A DNA stretch of 64,000 nt, taken from assembly GCF_004342175.1 (NCBI RefSeq), contig NZ_SMAO01000004.1, positions 434,001-498,000 of the forward strand, read 5' to 3'. The first letter of the stretch is position 1, and every line of letters begins with the position of its first letter. The stretch comes from Thiobaca trueperi. GTDB taxonomy: Bacteria; Pseudomonadota; Gammaproteobacteria; Chromatiales; Chromatiaceae. The position numbers and the translations under genes were made by a program. Shown here piece after piece: positions 11,181 through 21,524 of the stretch. The notes under the pieces are model-generated. The model saw nothing but the letters and a program-made list of their open reading frames with translations, did not search any database and was not told where the DNA came from.

Positions 11181-12259
11181 GGCTGCCGCACCCGCACCGC
11201 CTGTCCCGGCTGAAGCCGGTTCACGCCCAGCGCGACCACTGGCGTACCGGGCGGCAGACTGGTCTGGATCCGCGCCGCTTCACCGTCGAGACCCAGCAGC
11301 ACGACCGGCTCGGGCTGCACCCGTCCGTCGTCTGTCAGACGCCAGACCAGCGCGCCCTGTCCGCGCTCCAGGATGGCGCCCACGGGAACACGCCGCACAT
11401 CGTCAAGCGCGGACGTGAAGCGCAGGCTGATGGTCGTGCCCAGCGACAGTGTGTCCGAGGTTTCGGCCAACTGATAGCGCGCGCGCCAGGTGCGGGTGAC
11501 GGGATCGGCGGCTCCGGCGATCTCGCGCAGGATGGCGGCGATGGTCTGATCGCTGCCAAGGGGACTGGCCTGTGCGGTGAGCGGCAGATCGTCGCGCCGG
11601 TCCTCCGGGACATCGACCTCCACCTCGCGCCGACCGTCTTCCGCGAGGACGGCGAGCGACTGACCGGCGGTGACGACCTGACCGCGCTGGCCGCTCACCT
11701 CCAGCACCACGCCCGCGACCGGGGCCGTCAGTGAAGCGTACTCAATGGCGTTCAGCGCCTGTTTCAGGGCCGCCTGCGCGGACGTCAACTGTTCTTTGGC
11801 TGCGCGTGCGGCAGTCGCGGCGCGGTCATAATCCTGCTGACTGGCAAGCTTTTTCTTGAGCATATCGGCCAGCCGCGCACGTTCGCGGTCCGCGTTTTCG
11901 GTCTCGGCTCGCGCACTCGCCACCGTCGCCTCGGCGGCGATGCGCTGCTGCATGACATCGCGCGGATCGAGCCGGAACAATACCTGCCCCGCTGTCACCC
12001 GCTCACCCGCATCGACCTGACGCTCCAGGATCTTGCCGCCGATCCGGAATGACAGTGGAATCTCGTGCCGCGCATGCACCGTGCCGGTCAGGCTCCAGGC
12101 CGCATTGGACGAGACTTCGACGGGGGCCGTCAGCACCCAGGGCAGCGGCGCCTCCGGCGGCGCTTCCTGGGCATCTGGCTGGCAGGCCGACAGCAGAACC
12201 AGACTGATCGGCATCAGGCTGGTCAACGCCAAACGGATGGTGAAAGCAAAAGGCCGCAC
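11177..12259 (-). CDS. RND periplasmic adaptor (membrane fusion) lipoprotein
   Basis: 360 residues from a GTG at 12259, chosen because a GAGGA ribosome site lies 7 bases upstream; an in-frame extension further upstream lacks one and would bury the signal peptide. The N-terminus is a lipoprotein signal with lipobox LLSAC. A barrel-sandwich/lipoyl half (EIPLSFRIGGKILERQVDAGERV) precedes a helical hairpin (about residues 90-160, Ala/Glu/Arg-rich) and the second lipoyl half (LTAPVAGVVLEVSGQRGQVV), then beta-barrel and membrane-proximal domains. Such adaptors link the RND pump to an outer-membrane channel. It is first gene of the operon, divergent from a TetR regulator that probably controls it. 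Confidence 0.92.
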   Translation of the reverse strand: MRPFAFTIRLALTSLMPISLVLLSACQPDAQEAPPEAPLPWVLTAPVEVSSNAAWSLTGTVHARHEIPLSFRIGGKILERQVDAGERVTAGQVLFRLDPRDVMQQRIAAEATVASARAETENADRERARLADMLKKKLASQQDYDRAATAARAAKEQLTSAQAALKQALNAIEYASLTAPVAGVVLEVSGQRGQVVTAGQSLAVLAEDGRREVEVDVPEDRRDDLPLTAQASPLGSDQTIAAILREIAGAADPVTRTWRARYQLAETSDTLSLGTTISLRFTSALDDVRRVPVGAILERGQGALVWRLTDDGRVQPEPVVLLGLDGEAARIQTSLPPGTPVVALGVNRLQPGQAVRVRQP

Positions 12260-12290
12260 GGTTGATTCCTCAGGGTTGACGGACCCTGTG

Positions 12291-12319
12291 ATTATTGCTG
12301 TACGGTATCGTTTAGTAAA
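12291..12319 (-). promoter_or_regulatory. Putative sigma-70 promoter of the RND adaptor-pump operon
   Basis: On the minus strand TTTACT (12319-12314) and AATAAT (12296-12291) are separated by exactly 17 bases, with the GTG start of the adaptor about 32 bases beyond the -10. The spacing and hexamers fit a sigma-70 promoter. The spacer (sequence around GTACGGTATCGTTT) would be a natural place for the divergent TetR protein to bind, although it is not a clean palindrome. The promoter call is inference from sequence only. Confidence 0.45.
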
Positions 12320-12374
12320 TAGCCTTGGCGCAACAACCATCAGACGAAAGACCGGATCGCCAACGGGGATCCAG

Positions 12375-12424
12375 ACAGGATTCACAGGATTTTTAAGGCA
12401 TTGTTTTAATCCTGTTAATCTTGT
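12375..12424. repeat. ACAGGATT-type inverted repeat
   Basis: Arms 12375-12391 (ACAGGATTCACAGGATT) and 12408-12424 (AATCCTGTTAATCTTGT) are complementary at 15 of 17 positions with a 16-base loop. A second, better copy of the same family lies at 60277-60406, so this is a dispersed intergenic element rather than a gene-specific site. Confidence 0.7.
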
Positions 12425-12618
12425 TAAACCGCGTCCAGCGCGATATGCGTAATTTTCATTTTGTGTTTAGCTTTGGAGATGTCATCGACCTCAGTGGAGG
12501 CGCGGTTTAAAATTTTATATTTTTTAATATCTTAAACCGCGCCAGCTCTAACGGTCGTCGATGCTGCCAAGGCCGCCCCAATCCCCAAACATCACATACC
12601 GCACCGGGCGCGGTTTAA
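12424..12618. repeat. Cluster of GCGCGGTTTAA palindromic repeats
   Basis: This part of the RND/TetR spacer has three repeat units. One reads TTAAACCGCG at 12424-12433, in reverse orientation. One is a perfect 12-base inverted repeat, GGCGCGGTTTAA (12499-12510) and its complement (12532-12543), around a 21-base AT-only loop except for one C. One is a 25-base copy at 12594-12618 in forward orientation. The last copy matches 53694-53718 at about 23 of 25 bases. The outer two units face each other, so the whole 195-base block is bounded by inverted repeats. It may be a small non-autonomous element; regulatory function for the divergent genes is possible but unproven. Confidence 0.65.
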
Positions 12619-12699
12619 TCCTGTCTTAATTCAGATGCCTGATGACTGGTATCTCAACTGTTCTTTTCAGGCTCATCCACCGACCAGCCGACTGCATCC

Positions 12700-13377
12700 A
12701 TGACCTACCCACAACCAGGCAGCGCGCCCGACGCGCCAACCACACCACGCCGCACCCGTGGCCGACCGCCGGACGACGCCAAGCACGCGGCGATCCTCGC
12801 CGCCGCGCGGTCTCTGTTCTTTGCCGGGGGGCTCCAGCGCCTGACCATCGAGGCGGTGGCGCGTGCGGCCGGGGTCTCGAAGGTCACGGTCTATGCCCAT
12901 TTCAGCGATCTGCCGGGGATCATCCGCGCCGTGATCCTGGCGCAGCGCGATCAGATGACCGCCGCCCTGGAAGGACTGCCAACCGGTCCTCAGAGCCTGC
13001 GTCAGGCGCTCATCGACTTCGGACGCTGTTTGATGGACTTTCTGACCGGGGATGAATTTCTGACCCTGCAACGTCTGCTGGCGACCCAGGCGGTCCAGCA
13101 GCCCTGGCTCGGACTGTTGATCCATCGCGAAGGGGCTGAGGCAACCTGCGATAAATTGGCGGGTCTGCTGGCGGATGCGGTGGCGCGCGGCGATCTGCGG
13201 CCGCACGACAGCCATCGGGCGGCTGAACAGCTCCTTGGCATGTGGCAGGGGATTCAGACCACCGGGCTGCTCATCGGCGGCTGTCCGCGACCGACCGCCG
13301 AGACCCTGCGGCAGCGCATCGAATGCAGTGTCGATCTGATCCTGAGCGCCCATGCGCCACAGCCGGCCGCAGGATGA
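12700..13377 (+). CDS. TetR/AcrR-family transcriptional regulator
   Basis: 225 residues. An N-terminal TetR DNA-binding domain spans about residues 22-75, with the helix-turn-helix core LTIEAVARAAGVSKVTVYAHFSD preceded by the basic tract RRTRGRPP. The C-terminal ligand-binding half resembles the AefR-like branch. The gene is divergent from the RND adaptor-pump operon with a 440-base spacer, the classic arrangement for a local repressor of an efflux pump. A weakly recognisable ribosome site precedes the ATG. Effector ligand unknown. Confidence 0.92.
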   Translation: MTYPQPGSAPDAPTTPRRTRGRPPDDAKHAAILAAARSLFFAGGLQRLTIEAVARAAGVSKVTVYAHFSDLPGIIRAVILAQRDQMTAALEGLPTGPQSLRQALIDFGRCLMDFLTGDEFLTLQRLLATQAVQQPWLGLLIHREGAEATCDKLAGLLADAVARGDLRPHDSHRAAEQLLGMWQGIQTTGLLIGGCPRPTAETLRQRIECSVDLILSAHAPQPAAG

Positions 13378-13513
13378 TCCGTCCCGGCGGTCGCCAGGAA
13401 TGATTGCAAAACCATGACAGCCTTTATACCGTTGGCACCCTTGCACCCTGAGGCGCGGTAAGGCCGGATCGGCCCTCGCTCACGGCCTGATCGCCACCGC
13501 GCAGACGATAACG

Positions 13514-15349
13514 ATGACTGAGGACAGCCCTGTGAGTCGATGGTCCGAAGATTTGATCGCGGTTGATCGCGCCAGAACCCTGGACGGTCTCTTCATGCAG
13601 CGTGTCATGCGCTCGCCCGACCGTCTGGCGTACCAGTATTTCGAACGGGATAAAGGCTGGCAGGGTCTGACCTGGCGCGAGATGGGCGATCAGGTCGCGC
13701 GCTGGCGTCAGGCGCTGGCCGGCGAGCCGCTGGCTGCTGGCGACCGGGTGGCGATGCTGCTGCGCAACTGTCCCGAATGGGTGATGTTCGATCAGGCCGC
13801 CTTCTCGCTCGGTCTGGTGACGGTTCCGCTCTATACCGACGACCGCGCAGAGAATGCCGCCTATATCCTCCAGGACGCCGCCGTCAAGGTACTGCTGATC
13901 CAGGATGCCGGGCGCTGGAAGCGTCTGGCCGAGGTCGTCGGCGATGCGCCCTGGCCGCTGCGCGTGGTGATCCTGGAGCCGGGTCGGGCGGCGAGCGAAC
14001 TGGCGGCGGCGGATCCGCGCGTGGTGGTGGCCGAACAGTGGCTGCCCGAGTCCGCGCCCGCCCTGCCGCAACGGGAGGGCAATCCGCACGAGCTGGCGAC
14101 CATCGTTTACACCTCCGGCACCACGGGCCGCTCCAAGGGCGTGATGCTGAGTCACCACAATATTCTCGGCAACGCCCATGCCGTGGTGACGCTGATCGAT
14201 GTCTATCCGGACGATGTCTTTCTCTCCTTTCTGCCGCTGTCGCACATGCTGGAGCGCACCGGCGGCTATTATCTGCCGCTGATGACCGGTTCCACCGTGG
14301 CCTACGCGCGCTCGGTGGGACAACTGGCCGAGGATCTCCAGGCCATTCGTCCCACCGTCATCGTCGCCGTGCCGCGCGTCTTCGAGCGTGTCCATCAGCG
14401 TATCCTCGATCAGATGCAGAATCGCCCGGCGCCGGTGCGCTGGCTGTTCCGGCTGGCGGTGAAGACCGGCTGGCGCGCCTTTCTGCGCGAACAGGGACGC
14501 GCTGGCTGGCATCCGCTGCTGCTGTTCTGGCCCTGGCTCAGGCGCAAGGTCGCCGGGCAGGTGCTGTCCAGGCTCGGCGGGCGCATCCGGGTCGCGGTCA
14601 GCGGCGGCGCGGCGCTGCCGACCGGCGTGGCGCAGACGTTCATCGGTCTCGGGCTGCCCCTGATCCAGGGCTATGGACTGACCGAGACCAGTCCGGTGGT
14701 CAGTTTCAATCCGCTGCACGCCAACATCCCCGAAAGTGTCGGGGTGCCGATTCGTGGCATCCAGGTCCGTATCGGTGCGGATGACGAGCTGCTGGTCAAG
14801 GGCGAGAATGTGATGCAGGGCTATTGGAACAATCACGCCGCGACCACCAAAATCCTCACCCAGGACGGCTGGCTGCACACCGGCGATCAGGCGCGCATGG
14901 AGGGTCGCCACATCTTCATCACGGGCCGGCTCAAAGACATCCTGGTGCTGTCGAACGGCGAGAAGGTGCCGCCCGCCGATCTGGAAATGGCGATCAGCAT
15001 GGATCCACTGTTCGATCAGGTCGTGGTGCTCGGCGAGGGTCATTCCTATCTCACGGCGCTCCTGGTGCTCAATGCCGATCTCTGGGGCGGGCTCGCCCGC
15101 GAATACGGTCTGGATCCCGGACAGTCCGCCAGTCTGGATGATCCGCATCTGCACAAGGACGTCCTCAAGCGCATCCGTCTGGCGCTGCACGGTTTTCCCG
15201 GCTATGCCAAGATCCGCCGCGTCACCCTGACCCTGGAACCCTGGTCGATCGAGAGCGGGTTGCTGACGCCGACCATGAAGGTCAAGCGCGCCGCCGTGAT
15301 GGAACGCTATCAGGAGGCCATCGACGGCATGTATCGGATGGACGGCTGA
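13514..15349 (+). CDS. Long-chain acyl-CoA synthetase (AMP-forming)
   Basis: 611 residues of the ANL adenylating superfamily, FAA1-like. The P-loop motif YTSGTTGRSKGVMLSH sits near residue 197, the A5 motif GYGLTETSPV near 388, and the A7-A8 region WLHTGDQARMEGRHIFITGRLKDI near 455. It should activate a fatty acid to acyl-CoA through an acyl-adenylate at the membrane or in the cytoplasm, feeding lipid synthesis or beta-oxidation. It is a single gene after the TetR gene (137-base gap) and before tRNA-Gly. No beta-oxidation genes are adjacent, so pathway direction is uncertain. A clear Shine-Dalgarno is lacking at the chosen ATG; a nearby later start cannot be excluded. Confidence 0.93.
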   Translation: MTEDSPVSRWSEDLIAVDRARTLDGLFMQRVMRSPDRLAYQYFERDKGWQGLTWREMGDQVARWRQALAGEPLAAGDRVAMLLRNCPEWVMFDQAAFSLGLVTVPLYTDDRAENAAYILQDAAVKVLLIQDAGRWKRLAEVVGDAPWPLRVVILEPGRAASELAAADPRVVVAEQWLPESAPALPQREGNPHELATIVYTSGTTGRSKGVMLSHHNILGNAHAVVTLIDVYPDDVFLSFLPLSHMLERTGGYYLPLMTGSTVAYARSVGQLAEDLQAIRPTVIVAVPRVFERVHQRILDQMQNRPAPVRWLFRLAVKTGWRAFLREQGRAGWHPLLLFWPWLRRKVAGQVLSRLGGRIRVAVSGGAALPTGVAQTFIGLGLPLIQGYGLTETSPVVSFNPLHANIPESVGVPIRGIQVRIGADDELLVKGENVMQGYWNNHAATTKILTQDGWLHTGDQARMEGRHIFITGRLKDILVLSNGEKVPPADLEMAISMDPLFDQVVVLGEGHSYLTALLVLNADLWGGLAREYGLDPGQSASLDDPHLHKDVLKRIRLALHGFPGYAKIRRVTLTLEPWSIESGLLTPTMKVKRAAVMERYQEAIDGMYRMDG

Positions 15350-15392
15350 GCTTGCCTTCATCGTGCGCAATGCCTAAACTACGCCCCCTCAT

Positions 15393-15466
15393 GCGGGTGT
15401 AGTTCAATGGTAGAACAGGAGCTTCCCAAGCTTCTAACGTGGGTTCGATTCCCATCACCCGCTCCA
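15393..15466 (+). tRNA. tRNA-Gly (anticodon CCC), CCA encoded
   Basis: A 74-base cloverleaf. The acceptor stem GCGGGTG pairs fully with CACCCGC, the D arm is GTTCAATGGTAGAAC, the anticodon stem GGAGC/GCTTC surrounds loop TTCCCAA (anticodon CCC, reading GGG), and the T arm GTGGG-TTCGATT-CCCAT is standard. Discriminator T is followed by genome-encoded CCA. It lies in the short gap between the acyl-CoA synthetase and mutY; no integrated element is visible at its 3' end. Confidence 0.97.
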
Positions 15467-15502
15467 GTTTCCCCGCGCCGCGTCCAGTCGAACCGCATTT
15501 GA

Positions 15503-16591
15503 ATGGACGACCTTCCGCCCGACACCTTCGCCGCCCATCTGTTGGCCTGGTTCGACCGCCACGGTCGCCACGGTCTGCCCTGGCAGCGCGAGCCCACGCC
15601 CTATCGCGTCTGGGTCTCCGAGATCATGTTGCAGCAGACGCAGGTCAGCGTCGTCATTCCCTATTTCGAGCGTTTCATGGCGCGTTTTCCAGACGTTTTG
15701 GATCTGGCCGATGCGCCAGTGGATGACGTGCTGGCGCTCTGGTCCGGGCTGGGTTATTACGCCCGCGCGCGCAATCTGCATCGCGCCGCCGGTCTGATTC
15801 GGGATGTCCACCAGGGCCGTTTTCCCACGACCTTCGATCAGGTCGAGGCGCTGCCCGGCATCGGTCGCTCCACCGCCGGGGCGATTCTGTCGCTGGCGTG
15901 CGGACAGCGTCATGCCATTCTGGACGGCAATGTCAAACGGGTGCTCGCCCGCCATTTCGCCATCGACGGCTGGCCCGGACACCGCGAGGTGCTGACCCAG
16001 CTCTGGTCAGTGGCCGAATCCTGCACCCCGCAGACGCGCGTCGGTGCTTACAACCAGGGCATGATGGATTTGGGCGCCACGCTCTGCACCCGCAGCAGGC
16101 CGGATTGTGACCGCTGCCCGGTCGCGGTGTCCTGTCTCGCCCGCGCCCAGGGCCGACAGCGCGACCTGCCGGCCAGCCGCCCGCGTCAGAGTCTCCCCGA
16201 GCGAAGCTGTCTGATGCTGCTGGCGATCAATCCAGCCGGCGAGATCCTGCTCGAACGCCGCCCGCCGAGTGGCATCTGGGGCGGACTCTGGAGCCTGCCG
16301 GAGACCACGGCGGACACCGAACCCGGCGTCTGGTGTCTGGCCCGCCTTGGCGTCGCGCCGCTCGGGGTTGAAATGTTCGCCCCGCGCCGTCACACCTTCA
16401 GCCACTTCAGTCTGACCATCCAGGTCGCGCAGGTTCGTCTCGACGGTTTTCCCGTCGGCATCGCCGACCGCGACGACCAACGCTGGCTGAATCCATCCGG
16501 GCTTCAGGCGCTCGGTCTGCCAGCCCCGGTCAAGGCCATTCTCGACAGCCTGAACGCCGCACGCCACAGGAACCAGGGAGCACCCGCATGA
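15503..16591 (+). CDS. mutY: A/G-specific adenine DNA glycosylase MutY
   Basis: 362 residues. The HhH-GPD fold is clear: catalytic acid E40 in [10 protein letters not shown], helix-hairpin-helix [10 protein letters not shown] near 118, and catalytic D141 in ILDGNVKRV. The 4Fe-4S loop has the C-x6-C-x2-C-x5-C spacing ([17 protein letters not shown]). The C-terminal third is the NUDIX-like domain that recognises 8-oxoguanine. MutY removes adenine mispaired with 8-oxoG. Its stop overlaps the yggX ATG by ATGA, the conserved gammaproteobacterial mutY-yggX order. Length and motifs are all normal. Confidence 0.98.
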   Translation: MDDLPPDTFAAHLLAWFDRHGRHGLPWQREPTPYRVWVSEIMLQQTQVSVVIPYFERFMARFPDVLDLADAPVDDVLALWSGLGYYARARNLHRAAGLIRDVHQGRFPTTFDQVEALPGIGRSTAGAILSLACGQRHAILDGNVKRVLARHFAIDGWPGHREVLTQLWSVAESCTPQTRVGAYNQGMMDLGATLCTRSRPDCDRCPVAVSCLARAQGRQRDLPASRPRQSLPERSCLMLLAINPAGEILLERRPPSGIWGGLWSLPETTADTEPGVWCLARLGVAPLGVEMFAPRRHTFSHFSLTIQVAQVRLDGFPVGIADRDDQRWLNPSGLQALGLPAPVKAILDSLNAARHRNQGAPA

Positions 16592-16860
16592 GCCGTCTCG
16601 TCCACTGCATCAAGCTCGACCGCGAAGCCGAAGGTCTGGACCGCCCGCCTTATCCGGGCGAACTCGGCCAGCGTATCTTCGCGCAGGTCTCAAAACAGGT
16701 CTGGCAGGACTGGCTGCGACACCAGACCATGCTCATCAACGAAAATCGCCTGAGTCCGCTGGATCCCAATGCGCGCCGGTTCCTCGAAGAACAGATGGAG
16801 GCCTTTTTCTTTGGGGCAGGCGCCGAGCCGCCTGCCGGCTATGTTCCGTCCAACGGCTAA
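16588..16860 (+). CDS. yggX: Probable Fe(2+)-trafficking protein YggX
   Basis: 90 residues, the usual family length, with the conserved N-terminal Cys (SRLVHCIKL), the PYPGELG segment and the [19 protein letters not shown] core. YggX protects Fe-S proteins from oxidation and may help deliver iron, which makes sense next to the Fe-S enzyme MutY. The ATG overlaps the mutY stop (ATGA), so they are probably co-translated. Confidence 0.97.
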   Translation: MSRLVHCIKLDREAEGLDRPPYPGELGQRIFAQVSKQVWQDWLRHQTMLINENRLSPLDPNARRFLEEQMEAFFFGAGAEPPAGYVPSNG

Positions 16861-16925
16861 ACCGTTGTCTGTGCCGACGCAGACATTCCGGCAGCAGCAC
16901 ACTGGAAATCCCGAGGCCGTTCGTG

Positions 16926-16958
16926 GTCGTTGTCGAAGATTCGAAAGCCGACAACGAC
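16926..16958. repeat. GTCGTT-family hairpin, copy A
   Basis: Perfect 10-base arms GTCGTTGTCG (16926-16935) and CGACAACGAC (16949-16958) around a loop containing AAGATTCGAAAGC. The loop and arms match the larger copy at 53556-53629, which shares TCGAAGATTCG(A/C)AAGCCGAC. It lies in the 279-base gap after yggX and could also act as a transcript end, but there is no T-tract. Confidence 0.7.
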
Positions 16959-17139
16959 AATGATCGGATGCGGTCGCGGGATATCTGCACGGCTGCACCA
17001 GACTGGTTCTGCGCATCTCGCCCTGCTTGCGTTCCTCTGCGTCTCGCGCTAGGTTCCGCCCTGCTCGATGTGCGCCTGGATCGCAGGACCATTACCAAAG
17101 CCGTTCCTCCAGCAAACCATTCCAAGGATCGCTCTACCG

Positions 17140-18366
17140 ATGTCAACTCACGCTTTCGATTCGGTTTTACAGGCACGGCGGTCAGTCCCGGCGTCTTGCT
17201 CAATCCCCGGTCAGCCGTCTAAGCGTCGCGTCTGGACTGCGGCGTCCATTCTGATCGTAATGACCCTGGCGCTCCTTGCCGGCTGCGGCAGGCCCGAGCA
17301 GGCGGCAGCGCCCGCGATGCCGCCGCCGGCAGTCACAGCCGTCGCCGCCAAATCCCAGACCATCGAAGAGACCGCACAGTTCGTCGGTCGGGTCGCAGCG
17401 GTGAATCGGGTCGAACTGCGGGCGCGGGTCGAGGGCTTTCTGAAAGAGCGCCGTTTTACCGAAGGTCAGGCGGTCGCGGTGGGCGATGTGCTCTTTCTGA
17501 TCGAGCCGGATCAATACGAGGCCATCGTCGAGCAGCGTCAGGCGGATGTGGCAAAGGCGCAGGCTGATTCGCAGAACGCCGATGCCCAGCTCAAGCGCGG
17601 TCTGGAACTGCTGACGCAGAAGAACATCGCCCAGGCCAAGGTCGATGAACTCCAGGCCGCCGCCTCGGTCGCCAAGGCGAGCATCGCCCAGGCCCAGGCG
17701 GCGCTCACGGCGGCGCAACTGGATCTGAGCTATACGCGCATCATCGCGCCGGTCGCCGGTCGGATCGGGCTGGCGCAGCTCACGGTCGGCAATCTGGTCA
17801 GCCCCTCGTCCGGGGTGCTGGCGACCATCGTCAGTCGCGATCCCATCTATGTTCAATTTCCCGTCACGCAGCGTGAGCTGCTCGATGCCCGACGCGATGT
17901 CCAGTCCAGGGGTGGCGATCCGAAAGACGTGGCGGTCACGGTTCGTCTGCCGGATGGCACGCTCTATGACCATTCCGGACATCTGGACTTCGTTGACGTG
18001 ACGACCGATCAGGGCACCGATTCGGTGACCCTGCGCGCCGCGCTGCCTAATCCCGATGGAACCCTGATCGACGGTCAATACGTTGGCGTGATGGTCCAGA
18101 GCGGCGAGCCGGAATCGGCGATCCTCATCCCGCAGTCGGCGTTGCAGGTCGATCAGCAAGGCGTCTATGTCCTGATCATCGATGCCGACAGCAAGGCCCA
18201 GATCCGCCGCGTCGAGACTGGCCCGACCAAAGGTTCAAATATCGCTGTGATGAAGGGACTCAAGGAGGGCGAGCTGGTCATCTCCGAGGGCATCCAGAAG
18301 GTCCGGCCCGGTCAGGCGGTCAAGGCCGCGCCGGTGACGCCGATCACCGAGGGCGCTGCATCATGA
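17140..18366 (+). CDS. RND periplasmic adaptor lipoprotein (AcrA/MexA-like)
   Basis: 408 residues from the ATG at 17140. A rather long N-terminal stretch precedes the hydrophobic segment and lipobox LLAGC (Cys near residue 49); no closer start codon with a full signal peptide is evident, and the further in-frame extension upstream looks non-coding. It has a lipoyl half ([17 protein letters not shown]), a long helical hairpin (about residues 120-195), a second half ([20 protein letters not shown]), then beta-barrel and membrane-proximal domains ending with [14 protein letters not shown]. It bridges the HAE1 pump downstream to an outer-membrane channel. The stop overlaps the pump's ATG. It differs strongly from the 12-kb adaptor and is closer to AcrA. 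Confidence 0.93.
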   Translation: MSTHAFDSVLQARRSVPASCSIPGQPSKRRVWTAASILIVMTLALLAGCGRPEQAAAPAMPPPAVTAVAAKSQTIEETAQFVGRVAAVNRVELRARVEGFLKERRFTEGQAVAVGDVLFLIEPDQYEAIVEQRQADVAKAQADSQNADAQLKRGLELLTQKNIAQAKVDELQAAASVAKASIAQAQAALTAAQLDLSYTRIIAPVAGRIGLAQLTVGNLVSPSSGVLATIVSRDPIYVQFPVTQRELLDARRDVQSRGGDPKDVAVTVRLPDGTLYDHSGHLDFVDVTTDQGTDSVTLRAALPNPDGTLIDGQYVGVMVQSGEPESAILIPQSALQVDQQGVYVLIIDADSKAQIRRVETGPTKGSNIAVMKGLKEGELVISEGIQKVRPGQAVKAAPVTPITEGAAS

Positions 18367-21300
18367 TCTCGGATACCTTCATCGACCGGCCCCGGCTGTC
18401 GATCGTCATCTCGGTCGTCCTGACCCTGGCCGGGCTGATCGCCATCACCCAGATCCCGGTCGCGCAGTTCCCGGACATCGTGCCGCCGCAGGTCTCGGTG
18501 ACCGCCTCTTATCCCGGCGCCAATGCCGCCGTGGTCGAATCGGCGGTGGCCCAGCCCATCGAATCGCGCATCAATGGCGTCGATAACATGCTCTACATGA
18601 AGTCGAGCAGCGGCAACGACGGCAGTTATTCACTGACCGTGACCTTCGCGCTCGGCACCGACCCGGACATCAACACCGTCAATGTGCAGAATCGCGCCAA
18701 TCTCGCGATGGCGCAGCTCCCCGACGAGGTCAAGCGTCAGGGGCTGACGGTACAGAAGCAGTCCAGCGCCATGCTTCAGGTGGTGGCGTTACGCTCGCCC
18801 AAGCAGTCTTACGATGCGCTCTTTCTGAGCAATTACGCGACCATCAACGTCATCGACACCCTGTCGCGCATCAATGGCGTCGGCCAGGTTTCGCTGTTCG
18901 GGGCGCTGAATTACAGCATGCGGATCTGGCTGTCGTCGGATCGTCTGACCGCGCTGGGTCTGACCCCTTCGGATGTCATCTCGGCCATCCAGGGCCAGAA
19001 CGTCCAGGCCGCCGTGGGGCGTATCGGCGCCCAGCCGATGACGGCGGACCAGCAGTTTCAGATCACGCTCCAGACCAAGGGGCGGCTCTCCGATGTGGCC
19101 GAATTCGAGCAGATCGTGGTGCGCGCCAACCCCGATGGCTCGACCGTGCTGGTCAAGGACATCGGGCGGGTGGAGCTGGGTTCCCAGCAGTCCGATTCGC
19201 TCAGCCGGCTGGATGGCGGCGATACGGCGGCGATGGCGATCTATCTGGCGCCCGGCGCCAATGCGGTGGCGGTGGCGAACGGGGTGCAGGCGGCGATGGA
19301 ACGGCTGGCCGAACGCTTCCCGGATGATCTGGAGTATGCGGTCGTCTATGACACCACTGATTTCGTCAAGGCGAGCCTGGAAAAGGTCATTCACACCCTG
19401 TTTGAAGCCTTCGTGCTGGTCATTCTGGTGGTGTTTCTCTTTCTTGGCAGTTGGCGTGCGACCCTGATTCCATTGATCGCGGTGCCGGTGGCCCTGATCG
19501 GCTCGTTCGCCTTTCTGCTCATGATCGGTTTTTCGGCCAATACCATCTCGCTGCTGGCCGTGGTGCTCGCCATCGGTATCGTGGTCGATGACGCCATCGT
19601 CGTGGTCGAGAACGTCGAGCGCATCATGGAAGAGGACGGACTGCCGCCGCGCGAGGCGGCGAAAAAGGCGATGGGCCAGATCACCGGCCCCATCATCGCC
19701 ATCACCCTGGTGCTGCTGTCGGTCTTTCTGCCGGTCGCCTTCATCCCCGGCATCACCGGTCAGTTGTTCCAGCAGTTCGCCGCCGTGGTCGCCTTCTCGA
19801 TGCTGATCTCGGCGCTCAATGCGCTGACCCTGGCCCCGGCCCTGTGCGCCATTCTGCTCAAGCCGACCCATCATCGCCGTGGCCCGATGCGTTACATCCT
19901 GGGCGGAATCGATCGCGTGCGCGACGGTTATGCCGCCATCGTCGCCCGTCTGGTGCGTTTCTCACTGCTGGTGCTGGTCCTGATCCTGGGTGTCGGTCTG
20001 GCGACCGGCTGGCTGTTCACGGTCACGCCGACCGGCTTCCTGCCGGAAGAGGATCAGGGCGCCTTCATGGCGCAGGTCCAGTTGCCTGAAGGCGCCTCGG
20101 TCAACCGCACCCTGGAGGTCGTCAAGCAGTTGGAGACCATCATCGGTGCGGATCCGGCGGTCGCGCATGTGCTGACGGTTCCCGGCTACAGCATCCTCGA
20201 TAGCAGCGTGCAGTCCAACAGCGCCCTGGTGGTGGGCCGGCTCAAGCCATTCGCTGAACGTCCGACGGCGGATCTCAAGGTGGATGCGGTGATCCAGCGC
20301 ATCGTCGCCCAGACCATCGGTCTGCCGAGCGCCCGTGTCATGCCCTTCAATCTGCCGCCAATCGTCGGACTCGGCACCGGCGGCGGATTTGAATATCAGC
20401 TCGAAGACCTCCAGGGACGTTCGCCGCAGGATCTGGCCGCCGCCATGCGTGGGCTGATTCTGGCTGCCAATCAGGATCCGGCGCTCTCAAGGGTCTTCTC
20501 AACCTGGGCGACCGACAACCCGCAGGTCTATCTCGACATCGACCGCGAGAAGGCGCAGACCCTGGGGGTGCAGATCAACGACATCTTCACCGCCCTCCAG
20601 GCCACACTCGGCGGCTACTATGTCAACGATTTCAACAGATTCGGGCGGGTGTGGCAGGTGCAGGTGCAGGGCGAGCAACGCGACCGTCAGGCATTCGAGG
20701 ATGTCTACCGCATCCATGTCCGCAACAGCCAGGGTGAGATGGTCCCGCTGCGTGCGCTCATGTCACCGGAGCTGATCCTCGGGCCGCAGCTTCTGCAGCG
20801 CTACAACAACTATCGCAGCGTCACCATCCAGGGCGGTCCCGCGCCCGGACGCAGTTCGGGCGACGCCATCGCGGCGATGGAACGGCTCTCCGCCACGACC
20901 CTGCCATCCGGCTTTGGTTTCGAGTGGACCGGCACCGCCTTCCAGGAAAAAGAGGCCGGCGGCAAGACGCCCATCGTGCTCGGACTGGCGGTGCTCTTCG
21001 CCTATCTGTTCCTGGTCGGGCTCTATGAAAGCTGGTCGATGCCGGCGGCGGTGCTGCTGTCAGTCACCATCGGCGTGCTCGGCGCGCTCGCCGCGCTCTG
21101 GATCGCGGGGCTATCCAACGATCTCTATGCCCAGGTCGGGATCGTGGTCCTGATCGGTCTGGCGAGCAAGAACGCCATCCTCATCGTCGAATTCGCCATG
21201 GAACAGCGCGCGGCAGGCGCGGCCATCCTCGACGCCGCGACCAGGGCCGCACGGCTGCGGATTCGCGCCATCCTCATGACCAGCTTCGCCTTCATTCTGG

Positions 21301-21524
21301 GGCTGGTGCCGCTCGTCATCGCCAGCGGCGCGGGCGAGGCCAGTCAGCGCGGGGTGGGCACCGCCGTCTTCGGCGGCATGCTCGCCGCCTCGCTGCTCGG
21401 CATCTTCCTGATTCCGATGCTGTATGTCGTCTTTCAGCGGTTCCGCGAGATGGTGCATGGGAAGTCTGGCGTGGCGGTTGAAGCGGGGGAGGGGGCTCAG
21501 GTGGTGGCGTCATCGAAAGGTTGA
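18363..21524 (+). CDS. RND multidrug efflux permease (AcrB/MexB-like, HAE1)
   Basis: 1053 residues with the 12-TM, two-periplasmic-loop layout of AcrB. It begins [18 protein letters not shown] and contains the HAE1 signature around [19 protein letters not shown]. The TM4 proton-relay pair lies in [21 protein letters not shown], with a matching [14 protein letters not shown] segment in the second half. It exports hydrophobic or amphiphilic compounds by proton antiport. It is coupled to its adaptor by an ATGA overlap. No outer-membrane factor or regulator is adjacent: downstream lies an AT-richer accessory patch. The substrate is not predictable from sequence. Confidence 0.95.
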   Translation: MISDTFIDRPRLSIVISVVLTLAGLIAITQIPVAQFPDIVPPQVSVTASYPGANAAVVESAVAQPIESRINGVDNMLYMKSSSGNDGSYSLTVTFALGTDPDINTVNVQNRANLAMAQLPDEVKRQGLTVQKQSSAMLQVVALRSPKQSYDALFLSNYATINVIDTLSRINGVGQVSLFGALNYSMRIWLSSDRLTALGLTPSDVISAIQGQNVQAAVGRIGAQPMTADQQFQITLQTKGRLSDVAEFEQIVVRANPDGSTVLVKDIGRVELGSQQSDSLSRLDGGDTAAMAIYLAPGANAVAVANGVQAAMERLAERFPDDLEYAVVYDTTDFVKASLEKVIHTLFEAFVLVILVVFLFLGSWRATLIPLIAVPVALIGSFAFLLMIGFSANTISLLAVVLAIGIVVDDAIVVVENVERIMEEDGLPPREAAKKAMGQITGPIIAITLVLLSVFLPVAFIPGITGQLFQQFAAVVAFSMLISALNALTLAPALCAILLKPTHHRRGPMRYILGGIDRVRDGYAAIVARLVRFSLLVLVLILGVGLATGWLFTVTPTGFLPEEDQGAFMAQVQLPEGASVNRTLEVVKQLETIIGADPAVAHVLTVPGYSILDSSVQSNSALVVGRLKPFAERPTADLKVDAVIQRIVAQTIGLPSARVMPFNLPPIVGLGTGGGFEYQLEDLQGRSPQDLAAAMRGLILAANQDPALSRVFSTWATDNPQVYLDIDREKAQTLGVQINDIFTALQATLGGYYVNDFNRFGRVWQVQVQGEQRDRQAFEDVYRIHVRNSQGEMVPLRALMSPELILGPQLLQRYNNYRSVTIQGGPAPGRSSGDAIAAMERLSATTLPSGFGFEWTGTAFQEKEAGGKTPIVLGLAVLFAYLFLVGLYESWSMPAAVLLSVTIGVLGALAALWIAGLSNDLYAQVGIVVLIGLASKNAILIVEFAMEQRAAGAAILDAATRAARLRIRAILMTSFAFILGLVPLVIASGAGEASQRGVGTAVFGGMLAASLLGIFLIPMLYVVFQRFREMVHGKSGVAVEAGEGAQVVASSKG

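Noticed and set aside
13424..15370. A 648-codon minus-strand frame opposite the acyl-CoA synthetase
   Set aside because: Antisense shadow; the plus-strand frame carries the AMP-binding motifs.
15393..15466. tRNA-Gly as an integration site for a genomic island
   Set aside because: Both sides are ordinary chromosomal genes and no direct repeat of the tRNA 3' end was seen nearby.
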